Source: Candidatus Reidiella endopervernicosa (GTDB lineage Bacteria > Pseudomonadota > Gammaproteobacteria > GCF-013343005). From it: a stretch of DNA of 64,000 nucleotides. The notes beneath the pieces were generated by a model, which did no database searches, had not been told where the DNA came from, and worked only from the letters and a program-made list of their open reading frames with translations. The DNA is taken from NCBI RefSeq assembly GCF_013343005.1, contig NZ_CP054491.1, positions 868,001 through 932,000 of the forward strand, in the 5' to 3' direction. The position numbers and the translations under genes are program-made. Below, in pieces: positions 1 to 11,488 of the stretch. Position 1 is the first letter of the stretch. Every line of letters begins with the position of its first letter.

Positions 1-585
1 GGTGCAGCTCCCCTGGTTGGCATCGCGATGGTTGAAGTATCCGGAGAGCAGGCAACGGCCGGAGTAGGCGATGCAGAGCGCGCCGTGTACAAAGACCTCA
101 AGCTCCATATCGGGGCAGCGCTGACGAATATCCTCAATCTCATCCAGCGAGAGCTCGCGCGAGAGGATAATTCGACTGACGCCGACCGACTTCCAGAAAT
201 TGACCGCCGCGTAGTTGACGGTGTTGGCCTGCACCGAGAGGTGGATCGGTATCTCTGGCCAACGCTCACGCACCAGCATGATCAGGCCGGGGTCGGCCAT
301 GATCAGCGCATCGGGTTTGAGCGCTGCCAGCGGCTCCATATCGGCCATGAAGGTGTCGACCTTGTTGTTGTGCGGCAGCAGATTACAGGCAACAAAGAGC
401 TGCTTGCCGAGCATCCGCGCCTCATCCATGCCGATGGCCAGATTATCAAGGTCGAAGCTGTTGTTGCGCACCCGCAGGCTGTAGCGCGGCATTCCGGCGT
501 AGACTGCATCGGCACCGAAGGCGTAGGCGTAGCGCAGGTGTTTGAGTGTGCCAGCGGGGGCGAGAAGTTCGGGGCGTCTATTCAT
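1..585 (-). CDS. trhP: Peptidase U32-family tRNA hydroxylation protein TrhP (YegQ-like), 3' part beyond window
   Basis: The minus strand is open from an ATG at 585 to the window edge, giving the first 195 residues. It starts MNRRPELLAPAGTLKHL and carries the full U32 signature EVFVHGALCIAYSGRCLLS, followed by GYFNHRDANQGSC. In E. coli the YegQ/TrhP type takes part in prephenate-dependent hydroxylation of U34 in tRNAs on the way to cmo5U; despite the name it is not known to be a protease. The family is normally about 450 residues, so more than half lies outside the window. Family assignment is firm; the choice of TrhP over other U32 paralogues rests on the N-terminal wording and is an inference. 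Confidence 0.85.
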   Translation of the reverse strand, partial: MNRRPELLAPAGTLKHLRYAYAFGADAVYAGMPRYSLRVRNNSFDLDNLAIGMDEARMLGKQLFVACNLLPHNNKVDTFMADMEPLAALKPDALIMADPGLIMLVRERWPEIPIHLSVQANTVNYAAVNFWKSVGVSRIILSRELSLDEIEDIRQRCPDMELEVFVHGALCIAYSGRCLLSGYFNHRDANQGSCT

Positions 586-638
586 GGCGAGAGGTCGTGT
601 TTAACAGCGGCGTTGGCCGTAGGGCAGCGACTAGACGA

Positions 639-827
639 TTAGTCGTCCAGGCTGGTGTTGTTGGGAAGCAGGCTGTCAGGGATCATCTTGCCCTCTGCGG
701 TCATGGTTTTTCGCACGCAGCGGTCCTGTTTAGTGCTCTTACAGTAGTTGTTTATCCAGATGTATTTAATATCGGAGTTGAAACGATCCCAAACGGGGCA
801 CTTGTCCAGATATTCGCAGTCACTCAT
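639..827 (-). CDS. Small Cys-containing hypothetical protein
   Basis: A 62-residue protein beginning MSDCEYLDKCPVWDRF with four cysteines (C4, C10, C29, C37) spaced as a possible small metal-binding or redox fold. It starts 15 bases after the rdgB stop, with GAGG a few bases before the ATG, so it is probably the last gene of the rph-rdgB transcript. I do not recognise a function. Its short length leaves some doubt, but the ribosome site, the spacing and the absence of a competing gene favour a real product. Confidence 0.6.
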   Translation of the reverse strand: MSDCEYLDKCPVWDRFNSDIKYIWINNYCKSTKQDRCVRKTMTAEGKMIPDSLLPNNTSLDD

Positions 828-842
828 CTCATTGGTACCTCG

Positions 843-1436
843 TCAGCTGACCCGCATCACAGATAGAAATTTCTGCAGCGCCTGTCCACGATGACTGAGT
901 CGGTTTTTAATCTCTGCAGGCAGTTCCGCAGAGGAGCAATCCTGCTCGGGCACGTAGAAGACCGGGTCGTAACCGAAACCGTTCTCGCCATGAGATGTGT
1001 TCAGGATGCGGCCGTTCCATGTTCCCTGGCAGATGATCGGTGTAGGGTCCTCGGCGTGGCGCATGTAGACGATTACGCACTGGAAGCGAGCGCTGCGAAG
1101 ATTCTGCGGAACATCCTGTAGGTCTGTCAGTAGCTTCTGCAGGTTCTGCTCATCGCTGGCACCGACGCCGGCAAAACGGGCCGAGTAGATACCGGGTGCG
1201 CCGTGCAGGGCATCGACCTCTAATCCCGAGTCATCAGCAAGCGCAGGCAGGCCGGTGTGCTGGGCGGCGTTGCGCGCCTTAAGAATGGCGTTCTCAACAA
1301 AGGTAAGGCCGGTCTCCTCGGCCTCGACCACTTCAAAATCGGATTGTGGTACTACCTCAAGGTCGATGTCGGCCAGTAGCTGATTGAACTCGCGTACCTT
1401 GCCGGCGTTTCCCGAGGCTAGAACGATCTTTTTCAT
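843..1436 (-). CDS. rdgB: XTP/dITP diphosphatase (HAM1/RdgB family)
   Basis: This 197-residue protein hydrolyses dITP, XTP and ITP to monophosphates and keeps deaminated purines out of DNA and RNA. The N-terminal substrate motif [11 protein letters not shown], then [11 protein letters not shown] and [12 protein letters not shown], are the family hallmarks, and the C-terminal [10 protein letters not shown] is also typical. Length matches the family. It overlaps the end of rph by 4 bases (ATGA), so the two are translationally coupled. Confidence 0.97.
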   Translation of the reverse strand: MKKIVLASGNAGKVREFNQLLADIDLEVVPQSDFEVVEAEETGLTFVENAILKARNAAQHTGLPALADDSGLEVDALHGAPGIYSARFAGVGASDEQNLQKLLTDLQDVPQNLRSARFQCVIVYMRHAEDPTPIICQGTWNGRILNTSHGENGFGYDPVFYVPEQDCSSAELPAEIKNRLSHRGQALQKFLSVMRVS

Positions 1437-2155
1437 AATGTTTCATCCAGTACCGCGCGCTGATGCGCAAGTAGCTCGCCAATGCCTTTCTCTGCCAGGG
1501 CCAACATCGCCTGTAGCTCACTCATGGAGTAGGGGTGACCTTCGGCGGTGCCCTGTACCTCGATGAAGTTGCCACTGTTCTCCATTACAACATTCATATC
1601 AGTCTCGGCGTTGCAGTCCTCATCGTAGTCGAGATCGAGTACTGGTGTACCTTCAAAGATACCGACCGAGACCGATGCGATCGCCGTGCGCATTGGATCT
1701 TTACTGATCTTCTTCTCGGCGATCAGGTGGCGTATGGCATCGACCAGGGCAACATAACCACCGGTGATTGAAGCGGTGCGGGTGCCGCCATCGGCCTGAA
1801 TCACATCGCAGTCGATCATGATGCTGTGCTCACCAAGTGCCTTGAGATCAACGGCGGCACGTAGTGAGCGGCCGATCAGGCGTTGGATCTCCATGGTACG
1901 TCCCCCCTGTTTACCGCGTGCCGCTTCGCGACCCATACGTGAGCCGGTGGAGCGTGGCAGCATGCCGTACTCAGCGGTAACCCAACCCTGGCCCTTACCA
2001 CGCAACCAGCCCGGCAGACGCTCCTCAACCGAGGCGGTGCAGAGCACCTTGGTATCACCAGACTCAACCAACACCGAACCCTCGGCGTGTTTGGTATATC
2101 GACGGGTGAAGTGGATCGACCTCATTTCATCGGGTTGACGACCGCTGGGTCGCAT
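1433..2155 (-). CDS. rph: Ribonuclease PH
   Basis: A 240-residue phosphate-dependent 3'-to-5' exoribonuclease that trims tRNA 3' ends. It opens [12 protein letters not shown] and contains [28 protein letters not shown] (phosphate and tRNA contact) and the catalytic-side motif [18 protein letters not shown]. Full length for the family. It is first in a minus-strand group with rdgB and the small Cys protein. The same rph-yicC-gmk neighbourhood is common in gammaproteobacteria; here the kinase and phosphatase genes lie between. Confidence 0.97.
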   Translation of the reverse strand: MRPSGRQPDEMRSIHFTRRYTKHAEGSVLVESGDTKVLCTASVEERLPGWLRGKGQGWVTAEYGMLPRSTGSRMGREAARGKQGGRTMEIQRLIGRSLRAAVDLKALGEHSIMIDCDVIQADGGTRTASITGGYVALVDAIRHLIAEKKISKDPMRTAIASVSVGIFEGTPVLDLDYDEDCNAETDMNVVMENSGNFIEVQGTAEGHPYSMSELQAMLALAEKGIGELLAHQRAVLDETL

Positions 2156-2269
2156 AGTTGATCTCTCTAGTTGGTTGCCAAGGGCGCAGAGTATATGCCA
2201 ATCGGGCTGCTACTGGGTATGTTGGCGCACTTCGGATGCACGCAGTAGTGGCCGATCCCCGAAGGGCGG

Positions 2270-3195
2270 CTACTTGGGGTCGCCCATCTCGGAACCGTAC
2301 TTATCGAGTGCCCGTTCGATCTCATCAAGTGCCTGGTCCAGAGAGCCGCCTTGTTGGCTTGGCGTTGGTTTTACTATCGGTTTTTCGGACTCTTCGGCGC
2401 TGTTGTTGGTGAGGTAGCGGAAGGCTATCAGGCTGATGTTGTCGCTGTGGGGGTAGCTGCTTAATTCGGCCTGGTCGGCGAGTTGATCGGCAGCCTGATC
2501 AAGGTCCTCCTCTTCGAGTGCCTTGATCAGAAGTGACTCTTTGAGGCTATTCCACAGACCGTCGGAGCAGAGCAGCAGCTCATCTCCCGGCTCAAGAGAG
2601 GCGCTATCGAATGCAGGAGTCTGTGCCGATTTGCTACCGCCGACACACTGCGTGACGGTGTTGCGCATCGGGTGGTGCTCTACCTCAGAGCGTTTGATTT
2701 TGCCGCTCCTGAGCAGGTCTTCGACGTAGCTGTGGTCGCGGGTGCGTACGATAATTTCACCACTCGAGACGGTAGAGCCGGCATCGCAAGTGCGCCCAGC
2801 GGCCTTGCTGCTGCCCGGAGATCAGGGGCCACGATTACGGCGGTGGTGGCGAGGCCATCGGTGGGCATTGAGTCGTCTGCTGCCACGCGCCCAGATCTTC
2901 CTGGATCGAGGCGAATAGCTGAGGCCTGCTGAGAAGATCGTCCCGGCTTGAACGGGCAGCGACACAGTTGCGGTGAGACGACGATCGATCGATCAGGTCT
3001 CGCTGCCGAGCTCTCTCTGGCGATGACCACCCATGCCCATCGGCGCATCAGCACGTGAATCGTCCGCGCTCACGGTGCCGCGATACGGTCTGGTCTGATG
3101 GCCGAGTTGCCGGAAGTCCCCATTGTCGGACTCACTCGTAGTTGGGCTGTGCTCACGACTTGCTTCAGAGCTGCCGGCGACCATGCCGAGCATCT
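2270..3195 (-). pseudogene. PP2C-family protein phosphatase with garbled N-terminal half
   Basis: The last ~165 codons are intact: RTRDHSYVEDLL, RNTVTQCVGGSK, GDELLLCSDGLWNSL and SDNISLIAFRYL are PP2C (PPM) metal-site and core motifs for a Mn/Mg-dependent Ser/Thr phosphatase. Upstream of about 2,770 the same protein can be followed only by changing frame every few codons: RLYRLE and WAHLR (expected WAHxGDSRLYR) sit in one frame and GMGGH (expected ADGMGGH) in another. The total length is still that of a full gene. It pairs with the kinase just upstream. Whether this is a true pseudogene or a poor consensus sequence cannot be settled here; sharp edges and conserved spacing favour sequence error. 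The upstream limit is approximate. Confidence 0.6.
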
Positions 3196-3650
3196 CACTG
3201 CGGGCGTACCAAGTACTCCGCTGACTTCGGGTTGCCGCAGTGATGGGTGGCTATCGATTCCCCTAAGTGCACAGGAAGGACTGTCAACTTTTTGCGCCGA
3301 AGTTGCGGGTCCGATCTATGCCGTCAGATCGCCTCTACAGGTCGGCCAAGTAGACGCTTTGCCGGTAGAGAGGACGGGTGCGATGTTTCGTGCTCAGCTA
3401 CCTTGCATCGAGGTGCGCCGCCCCTGAACAGAGCAGGTGGCTCCGATGGCGTGGTATCGTCGGGCCGCATACGCGCGATTGGTACTCTCAGACGGTGAGT
3501 AGCCGTGTGCGAGATGATGACTCCAGCTGTGACTGACGCTGCTGCCGAGTGAGTGCACGGCCCAAATCAGACGACAGGGCCGCCGCCGGACGCAAGGGAT
3601 GCTGCCGGTTAGATGTCGAGGTCGCATGTGGGGCTGTGTGGGCTTTCACC
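2690..3650. other. Indel-rich patch spanning two genes
   Basis: About 960 bases in which neither strand keeps a gene frame, although fragments of the PP2C N-terminus and the kinase C-lobe appear in the correct order at nearly the expected spacing. Flanking sequence on both sides is clean. This looks like high-error single-read sequence placed in a gap rather than natural decay. Confidence 0.65.
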
Positions 3651-4085
3651 CCGATCAGTAGGGGGAAAGACGGTGCGGATGAACTGCTCGCTCAGGTTGC
3701 CGCTGCGCCCCTCAATATAGGCCTGTAGATTCTTCCCCTCTTCATAGACCATCACCATGTAGACCGTTTCGTTGGCACGGAAGAAGCTAGGGACGTGCAC
3801 GATGTTGTCGTGCTCCAACTTAGCTAGTGCGCTCGCCTCCTGAAAGAAGAGGCGGCGACCACGCAGATAACGGTCGGTCATCTGATCGGACTCAGGCACC
3901 ACGCGCAGATATTCCTCGCGGCGAGCCAGTTTGGAGGGGATGTACTCTTTGATGACTACCTTGTGCCCGGTGCGATTGTCGTGCGCCAAATAGACGATAC
4001 TAAAGCCGCCTCGACTCAGGGTGCGGTCGATGGTGTAGTGGTCGAGCACCGTTCCATCTGGCAGGCTTTGCGTGGCTCTATTCAT
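3200..4085 (-). pseudogene. Serine/threonine protein kinase with garbled C-terminal half
   Basis: From ATG 4085 the frame is clean for about 140 codons and shows a Hanks-type kinase N lobe: GTVLDHYTIDRTLSRGGFS (glycine loop), KVVIKEYIPSKLARR (catalytic Lys) and VYMVMVYEEGKNLQAYI (hinge). Past about 3,660 the catalytic lobe is recognisable only in fragments in shifting frames: a stretch reading like HRDIKPANI, then GGPVVL-(DF)G, then TPGYSPFEQYQSRG and IGATL. The remnants keep the order and spacing of an intact kinase of about 300 residues. The frame as written ends early at 3,609. Divergent from yicC. The kinase/PP2C pair is likely a signalling module. The downstream limit is approximate. Confidence 0.6.
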
Positions 4086-4176
4086 CTCGATCAGTATGGG
4101 GGATTGTGTTGGCCAATTCTCAGGAACGCTTCAAAAGTTTAACATCTAGCCCAGATTGTCAAATTCAGGACCGATT

Positions 4177-5687
<1,511 letters not shown>

Positions 5688-5792
5688 GTGGCGGAGTCTG
5701 GGTTAGAATCCGCCGTTCCCCTTGCTTGGTGGTGGTCTATTCTGAGACTGTATCGGCAAGGTTAATCTACATTTGGCGGGAGAGTTTGAGAG

Positions 5793-6095
5793 ATGGCACG
5801 AGTTACGGTAGAAGATTGTCTGGAGAAGGTCGACAACCAGTTTCAGCTGGTACTGGTCGCTACCAAGCGAGCACGACAGATCTCTAATGGTGCCGATCCC
5901 ATGCTCCCCGCTGAGAACGACAAGCCGACCGTTATCGCTCTGCGTGAGATCGAAGCGGGTCTGGTTGATGCCTCCATTCTTGATGCCGTTGAGGCGCATG
6001 AGCAGGCCGCCGAGTCTCTGGCCGAAGTTGAAGCCAATGTGATGGCCGAAGTGCCACCGGCCGCAGCAGCTACTATTGAAAAGCCTGCTGAGTAA
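5793..6095 (+). CDS. rpoZ: DNA-directed RNA polymerase omega subunit
   Basis: A 100-residue omega subunit that helps RNA polymerase assemble and carries a ppGpp contact. [19 protein letters not shown] and [11 protein letters not shown] are the family core, with the acidic Ala/Glu-rich tail common in gammaproteobacteria. It precedes spoT, the standard rpoZ-spoT order. Confidence 0.96.
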   Translation: MARVTVEDCLEKVDNQFQLVLVATKRARQISNGADPMLPAENDKPTVIALREIEAGLVDASILDAVEAHEQAAESLAEVEANVMAEVPPAAAATIEKPAE

Positions 6096-6134
6096 GCAGA
6101 GAAAAATCGGCTTGCGGTTCATCCGATCCGGAAG

Positions 6135-8309
6135 ATGAGCGAGGCCGATAACACCCTTCCACAAAGCCCCGATGCCGATGGCGATCGCTTTCTGATTAGC
6201 GATCTCTGCCACCAGCTAGAGGGGTATCTCAACGCCGATCAGATTCAGGAGGTCTACCACGCCTACCTGGTTGGCTCTGAGGCCCACGTCGGTCAGGTTC
6301 GTCAATCGGGCGAGCCCTACATCTATCATCCCATTGAAGTCGCCTCGATCCTGGCAGAGATGCAGATGGATCATCAGGGCATTGTTGCCGCGATCCTGCA
6401 TGATGTGATCGAAGATACCGAGATCGCCAAAGATCAGATAGCGGCGCAGTTTGGCGGTGAGGTCGCAGAGCTGGTCGATGGGGTCAGCAAGCTGACCATG
6501 ATCACCTTCGAGACCAAGGCGCACGCCCAGGCCGAGAACTTTCGCAAGATGATGCTGGCGATGGCGCGCGATATTCGCGTCATCCTGATCAAGCTTGCCG
6601 ATCGACTGCACAACATGCGTACCCTGGGCGCACTGCGTCCGGAGAAGCGGCGTCGTATCGCCCGTGAGACGCTGGAGATCTACGTGCCGATCGCTACCCG
6701 TCTCGGCCTCAACCATGCACGTCTTGAGCTAGAGGATCTCGGCTTCGAGGCCTACTACCCGATGCGTTACCGGATTCTGAGTGAGTCGGTGAAAAAGGCG
6801 CGCGGCAATCGGCGCGAGATCCTGGATAAGATCGAGACGGCGATCCATGGCCGTCTGGAACAGGAGTCGTTCGCCTTCCAGCTTGGGAGTCGAGAGAAAC
6901 ACGTCTACAGCATCTACAAAAAGATGATCGAGAAGGATCTCTCCTTCAATGAGGTGATGGATCTCTACGCCTTTCGCATCATCGTCGACGATGTCGATAC
7001 CTGTTATCGCGCCCTGGGCGTGATGCACAATCTCTACAAGCCGGTACCGGGCAAGTTCAAGGATTACATCGCCATCCCCAAGGCGAACGGTTACCAGTCG
7101 TTGCATACCATCCTCTTCGGTCCCTACGGCGTGCCGATCGAAGTACAGATTCGCTCCACCGATATGGATCGGGTGGCCGAATCGGGAATCGCGGCACACT
7201 GGCAGTACAAGACCGGCGAGAAACCGACCACCAACGCCCAGGCGCGTGCCCGCGAGTGGCTACAGGGGCTTCTGGAGATGCAGAAGAGCGCGGGTGATTC
7301 ACTTGAGTTTCTGGAGAACGTCAAGATCGACCTCTTCCCCGACGAGGTCTACGTCTTCACCCCCAAGGGGGAGATTATGGAGATGCCGCGCGGTGCGACG
7401 GCGGTCGATTTTGCCTATGCGGTTCATTCCGATATCGGCAACAGCTGTGTGGCAGCGCGTATCGATCGTCGCCTGGTGCCGCTGCGTACGGCACTGCTCA
7501 ATGGACAGACGGTCGAGGTCATTACCGCACCCGGCGCCCACCCCAATCCCGCCTGGCTCAACTTCGTCTTTACGGGTAAGGCGCGTGCCAATATCCGTAG
7601 CTATCTGAAGAATCTGCAGCTCGAGGAGGCGGTGAGCCTCGGGCGGCGTCTGCTCGGCAAGGCGCTGACGGAGCAGTCGAGCAGTCTTGAGCAGCTCGAC
7701 TCTGAGACCCTCGCCGAGGCACTGCGTGAGATGGGTTTTGAGCAGCTCGACAAGCTGCTGGCCGAGATCGGTCTCGGTAACCGGATGGCACAGCTGGTGG
7801 CGCGACGCCTGGCACCACAGGATCACGATGATGAGCAGGCACCGCTTCAGGAACAGAACACACATCACCGAACCCTCTTTATCAAGGGCACCGAGGGGAT
7901 GGTGGTCAACTTCGCCAAGTGTTGTCGCCCGATTCCAGGAGATCCGATCGTCGGTTTTGTCAGTACCGGACGTGGTTTTGTGATCCATGTGGCGGGGTGT
8001 AAAAACGTTGCCGACTATCGTGATCGTCCCGAGATGGCGATTGATGTGCAGTGGGAGCAGGAGGTCGAGGGTGACTTCCCGGTCGAGATGCGTGTCGAGG
8101 TGAGTAATGAACGCGGTGTACTGGCTACAGTCGCTGCGGCGATCTCTGAGATGGGTTCCAATATCGATAACGTCGCCATTGAGGAGCGTGATGGACTCAC
8201 TTCCACCATTACCTTCCTGCTGGCCGTTCACGACCGTCGCCACCTGGCGCGGATTATGCGCCGTATACGCTCCATCGGTTCGGTGCTGCGCATCTATCGC
8301 ACCCGCTAA
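6135..8309 (+). CDS. spoT: Bifunctional (p)ppGpp synthetase/hydrolase SpoT
   Basis: A 724-residue RelA/SpoT homologue controlling stringent-response alarmones. Domains in order: HD hydrolase (~45-200; YHPIEVASILAEM, AAILHDVIEDTE, KLADRLHNMRTL), synthetase (~230-360; GKFKDYIAIPKANGYQSLH and VEVQIR-like VPIEVQIRSTDMD), TGS (~390-450; DEVYVFTPKGEIMEMP), a conserved-cysteine region (KCCRPIPGDPIVGF) and a C-terminal ACT domain (~650-720). Both catalytic centres look intact. It is followed by ridA and then recG a few genes later, a usual arrangement broken here by a cyclase cluster and tauE. Confidence 0.96.
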   Translation: MSEADNTLPQSPDADGDRFLISDLCHQLEGYLNADQIQEVYHAYLVGSEAHVGQVRQSGEPYIYHPIEVASILAEMQMDHQGIVAAILHDVIEDTEIAKDQIAAQFGGEVAELVDGVSKLTMITFETKAHAQAENFRKMMLAMARDIRVILIKLADRLHNMRTLGALRPEKRRRIARETLEIYVPIATRLGLNHARLELEDLGFEAYYPMRYRILSESVKKARGNRREILDKIETAIHGRLEQESFAFQLGSREKHVYSIYKKMIEKDLSFNEVMDLYAFRIIVDDVDTCYRALGVMHNLYKPVPGKFKDYIAIPKANGYQSLHTILFGPYGVPIEVQIRSTDMDRVAESGIAAHWQYKTGEKPTTNAQARAREWLQGLLEMQKSAGDSLEFLENVKIDLFPDEVYVFTPKGEIMEMPRGATAVDFAYAVHSDIGNSCVAARIDRRLVPLRTALLNGQTVEVITAPGAHPNPAWLNFVFTGKARANIRSYLKNLQLEEAVSLGRRLLGKALTEQSSSLEQLDSETLAEALREMGFEQLDKLLAEIGLGNRMAQLVARRLAPQDHDDEQAPLQEQNTHHRTLFIKGTEGMVVNFAKCCRPIPGDPIVGFVSTGRGFVIHVAGCKNVADYRDRPEMAIDVQWEQEVEGDFPVEMRVEVSNERGVLATVAAAISEMGSNIDNVAIEERDGLTSTITFLLAVHDRRHLARIMRRIRSIGSVLRIYRTR

Positions 8310-8368
8310 TTGCTGGCGGCTCAACTAGAATTATCCAAAATATAAATAGATTAGGGAGAACCCAATAG

Positions 8369-8755
8369 ATGGCCAGAGAGATTATCTCTACTGATAAAGC
8401 ACCCCAGGCGATCGGCACCTACTCGCAGGCGGTCAAGGTCGGCACTACTGTGTACATGTCCGGCCAGATCCCGTTGGTTCCAGAGACAATGGAGCTGATT
8501 GATGGGAATATGGAGACGCAGATCCGCCGTGTATTTGACAATCTGACCGCCGTGGCTGAGGCGGCTGGTGGTTCGTTGGCCGATGTGGCGAAGCTCAACG
8601 TCTTTCTTATCGATCTGGGTCACTTCCCGCTGGTTAATCAGGTGATGGCCGACTACTTCAGTCAGCCCTATCCTGCACGTGCTGCGATTGGTGTTGCGGC
8701 ACTGCCCAAGGGGTCTGAGGTTGAGATGGACGCGGTACTCGAGCTCGAGGGCTAG
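8369..8755 (+). CDS. ridA: 2-iminobutanoate/2-iminopropanoate deaminase RidA
   Basis: A 128-residue RidA (YjgF/UK114) protein that hydrolyses reactive enamines and imines made by PLP enzymes. Core motifs are [35 protein letters not shown] and [15 protein letters not shown], with the conserved Arg that binds the imine carboxylate. GGGAGAA precedes the ATG. Follows spoT as in many gammaproteobacteria. Confidence 0.95.
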   Translation: MAREIISTDKAPQAIGTYSQAVKVGTTVYMSGQIPLVPETMELIDGNMETQIRRVFDNLTAVAEAAGGSLADVAKLNVFLIDLGHFPLVNQVMADYFSQPYPARAAIGVAALPKGSEVEMDAVLELEG

Positions 8756-8773
8756 CACCTCTCGGTCATTGCG

Positions 8774-10898
8774 ATGAGCCTCTCACGCCAGCTGACCAAT
8801 CCGCTTACTCTGATAGCCCTTGCCGTTATCGGTATGGTGGTTATCGATGCAATGTTGCTGGGGCTTTTTCAACCACTGGAGAACTTCTTCGGTGATCGTA
8901 TGCTGCGAATCCATGCAGCCGAGCAGATTCCTGATCCCGACATCGTCATTGTCGATATCGATGAGCACAGCCTGGCGGAGATGGCCGCCGAGGTGGGGCG
9001 TTTCCCTTGGCCACGTTCGGTTCACGCGGAGCTGGTTGAAGGCATAGCTCGTCAACAGCCACGCGCCATCATTTTCGATATTCTCTTTAGTGATCCTGAT
9101 CTGATGCGCCTCGAGGGTGATGACTATCTGGCCGAGGTGTTGTCCAGGGAGTCGCACATGTTTCTGCCGATGCTGCGTCTAACTGATGGCAATGACGCCG
9201 GTGGCCTGTCGCTGGGCGAGCATGGTCGGCGACTTGGAATTATGGCGGGTAAGGCGGCGGTTGAAGATGCTCGGGTCGCGATGGTGTTACCGCTTCCCGC
9301 GTTGATCAAGCAGGGTCATCTGGGGGCGATCAACTTTCTTGAAGACGAGGATGGTGTCGGTCGCCGCTACGCGATCGATATCGATGCCTATGGTTGGTCG
9401 ATCCCTTCCCTGCCGGCCACGGTGAGTAGGGCGCTTAACTATCCGGTGCCAGATCAGGAGAATATCCAGCTAAGCTGGCGTGGTGAGCGGTTGAGCTATC
9501 GCCGTATCCCCTACGCCGATCTTTATCAGGATCTGCAGCTACAGCGATCACAGCGTCCCATCTCGGGAGTCGCTATTTTGCGGAAGCATGTTTTGGGCAT
9601 CCAAGCCCAAGCAAGCGGCAAATACTTAACGCGACCGTTTATGCCTACGGCGCCCCGACCGTCCTGCGTACGTTGCGTAATCACCTCTTCGCGGCTCTAC
9701 ACAACTCCCTCAGTGACTCTACGCCGACATAAAGCCGCTGCTGCATCTTCTTCGTCGTTCGCTCGCGCTCTCAACTACGAATAGGCAGACGGCGTCGACT
9801 ATCGAGGACTAACCGCCCTCACTTCGCTCTCCATGGCGGTCAGCGAACGAGCTGCGCGACAAGATCGTTATTATCGGCTCAACCGCAACCGGGCTGGTCG
9901 ATCTGCGTGTGACCCCGATCGATAACGCCTACCCGGCAGTTGAGATCCTCGCGACTGCAATCGATAACCTTAAACGGGGCGACTACCTGCGTAGTGTGCC
10001 GAAATGGATTTCACCGTTGCTAGCGGTTCTGATGGTGCTGCTGTTCCTGTTCGGCTTCAGGCGACTGCACAGCCCATTGAAAGTGGGTTTCAGGCTGGCG
10101 CTATTTACTCCGCTACTGATGGTGGCGGCCTATGTGGCGCTCGACAGTTATCGCCTTCAGCTACCGCTGTTTGCACCGCTGGCCTACAGCTGGCTCTTTT
10201 TTGTTGCCGCCGCACTCTACTCCTATCTCAATGAGCTGCGTGCACGGCAGCGCTCGATTGCGATCTTTAACCGTTTTCTCGATCCACGCGTGGTCGGCGA
10301 GCTGGTCGATCATGGTGAGACGGTGTTCGACATGCGAGGTGAGAAACGTGAAGTCACCGTGCTTTTCTCCGATATTCGCGGCTTTACTACCCTCTCCGAG
10401 CAGAGCACACCGGAGCAGATCGTGGCGCTGCTCAACGACTACTTCAGTCGACAGGTGAAGGTGATTTTTCACCACGGTGGCACTGTTGATAAGTTTATCG
10501 GCGATGCGATTATGGCCTTCTGGGGAGCACCGGTGGATGACCCCGATCAGGCGGTGCATGCGGTAACTGCTGCGCTGGAGATGTCGGAGGCGCTGCTCGC
10601 CTTCCGTGAGTCGTTGGGAGAGTCGGGTACCGAGTTCGATATCGGTATCGGTATCCACACCGGACCGGCGGTGGTCGGTTTTATCGGTTCAGAAAACCGC
10701 CTCGACTACACGGCAATCGGCGACACGGTAAATCTTGCCAGCCGTATCGAGGGTCAGACCAAGGGACGCTGTCGCGTGCTGGTTTCTGAGGAGACCCGGC
10801 AGCGTTGTGGGGAGCTGTTTGACTTCCACGATCACGGTTCCTATAAGGTTAAGGGTAGAGCACAGGAGGTTCGGCTCTATGAGCCGAGGAGAAGTTGA
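8774..10898 (+). CDS. CHASE2-domain adenylate/guanylate cyclase, interrupted by a 280-bp repeat
   Basis: A membrane cyclase split by a repeat copy at 9565-9844. The N-terminal part has one membrane segment followed by a CHASE2 sensor (PDIVIVDIDEHSLAEM, GRFPWPRSVHAEL, AIIFDILFSDPD). After the repeat come KIVIIGSTATGLVDLR, three membrane helices and a class III cyclase domain: VTVLFSDIRGFTTLSEQ (metal Asp), VDKFIGDAIMAFWGAP and YTAIGDTVNLASRIEG. Deleting the repeat exactly rejoins SQRPIS to NELRDKIV in frame, so the gene is otherwise whole. With the repeat retained, translation stops at a TAG inside it and the catalytic domain is lost. The first of a group with the SH3, M48 and FecR genes, whose ends overlap by a few bases. 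Confidence 0.88.
9565..9844 (+). repeat. 280-bp repeat family, copy A (in cyclase gene, sense)
   Basis: 280 bases, starting GGGAGTCGC and ending GGCGGTCAGC, on the host gene's strand. Left flank ends ATCTC, right flank starts GAACG. No duplication of the target. Belongs to the subfamily with GCATG/CAAGC in the left stem and GCAAATAC after it. Removing it restores the host frame. Confidence 0.95.
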
Positions 10899-11488
10899 TG
10901 ATTAGAGCCAAAATAGTCCTATTTCTGCTGCTTTCCGCCGTGGCGGGGAGCCTGCTGGCTCGCCCGGCACAGCTGATACGTGATACGAATCTACACAAAG
11001 AACCCTACCGCGATGCCCAGGTGGTTGAGAAGCTCGAGGCTAAGAGCAAGCTCGAGGTGATCAAACGCCGTGGCGGCTGGTATCGGGTCACCAGTCAATC
11101 TGGCGTCGAGGGGTGGGTGCGTATGACCACTCTGCGTTTTATCGTCGCTGAGGGTGAAAAGAGGCGTGAGAGTGCAAGCGGCCTCGATGAGGCTGCCAGC
11201 ATGCTGACGACGGGACGCTCGGGCAGCAGCGGTGTGACCACCGCGACCGGTATCCGCGGCCTCAGCTCTGAAGAGCTCACAGACTCATCGCCCGATCGCG
11301 GGCAGCTTGAATCGCTCGATAAAAACGCAGTGAGTAAAAGAGATGCCAAGGGCTTTGCAAAAAAGGAGGGATTGAAGGCACAAGATCTCGACTATCTCTC
11401 CGATGAGGATATGGAAGAGTTACCTGACCCCGAGCCTGAGAGCGGTAGTAATAGCAACGACTTCTTCGACAGCCTGGGGAATGAATGA
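10898..11488 (+). CDS. SH3-domain protein, exported
   Basis: A 196-residue protein with an N-terminal signal peptide (hydrophobic VLFLLLSAVAGSLLA) and a bacterial SH3 domain at about 25-90 (RDTNLHKEPYRDAQVVEKL, RRGGWYRVTSQSGVEGWVR). The rest is acidic, Ser/Gly-rich and probably disordered. The start overlaps the cyclase stop by one base; the stop overlaps the M48 peptidase start. SH3 domains of this kind usually bind peptidoglycan. Exact role unknown; translation with the cyclase and peptidase suggests an envelope-sensing group. Confidence 0.75.
   Translation: MIRAKIVLFLLLSAVAGSLLARPAQLIRDTNLHKEPYRDAQVVEKLEAKSKLEVIKRRGGWYRVTSQSGVEGWVRMTTLRFIVAEGEKRRESASGLDEAASMLTTGRSGSSGVTTATGIRGLSSEELTDSSPDRGQLESLDKNAVSKRDAKGFAKKEGLKAQDLDYLSDEDMEELPDPEPESGSNSNDFFDSLGNE

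Noticed and set aside
2993-3193. Separate small genes inside the garbled patch at 2,690-3,650
   Set aside because: The open frames there match fragments of the PP2C and kinase families in changing frames or no family at all, so they are not independent genes.
7299-8324. Long minus-strand open frame of 341 codons
   Set aside because: It lies wholly opposite spoT, has no family-like motifs and is an effect of the GC-rich codon pattern.
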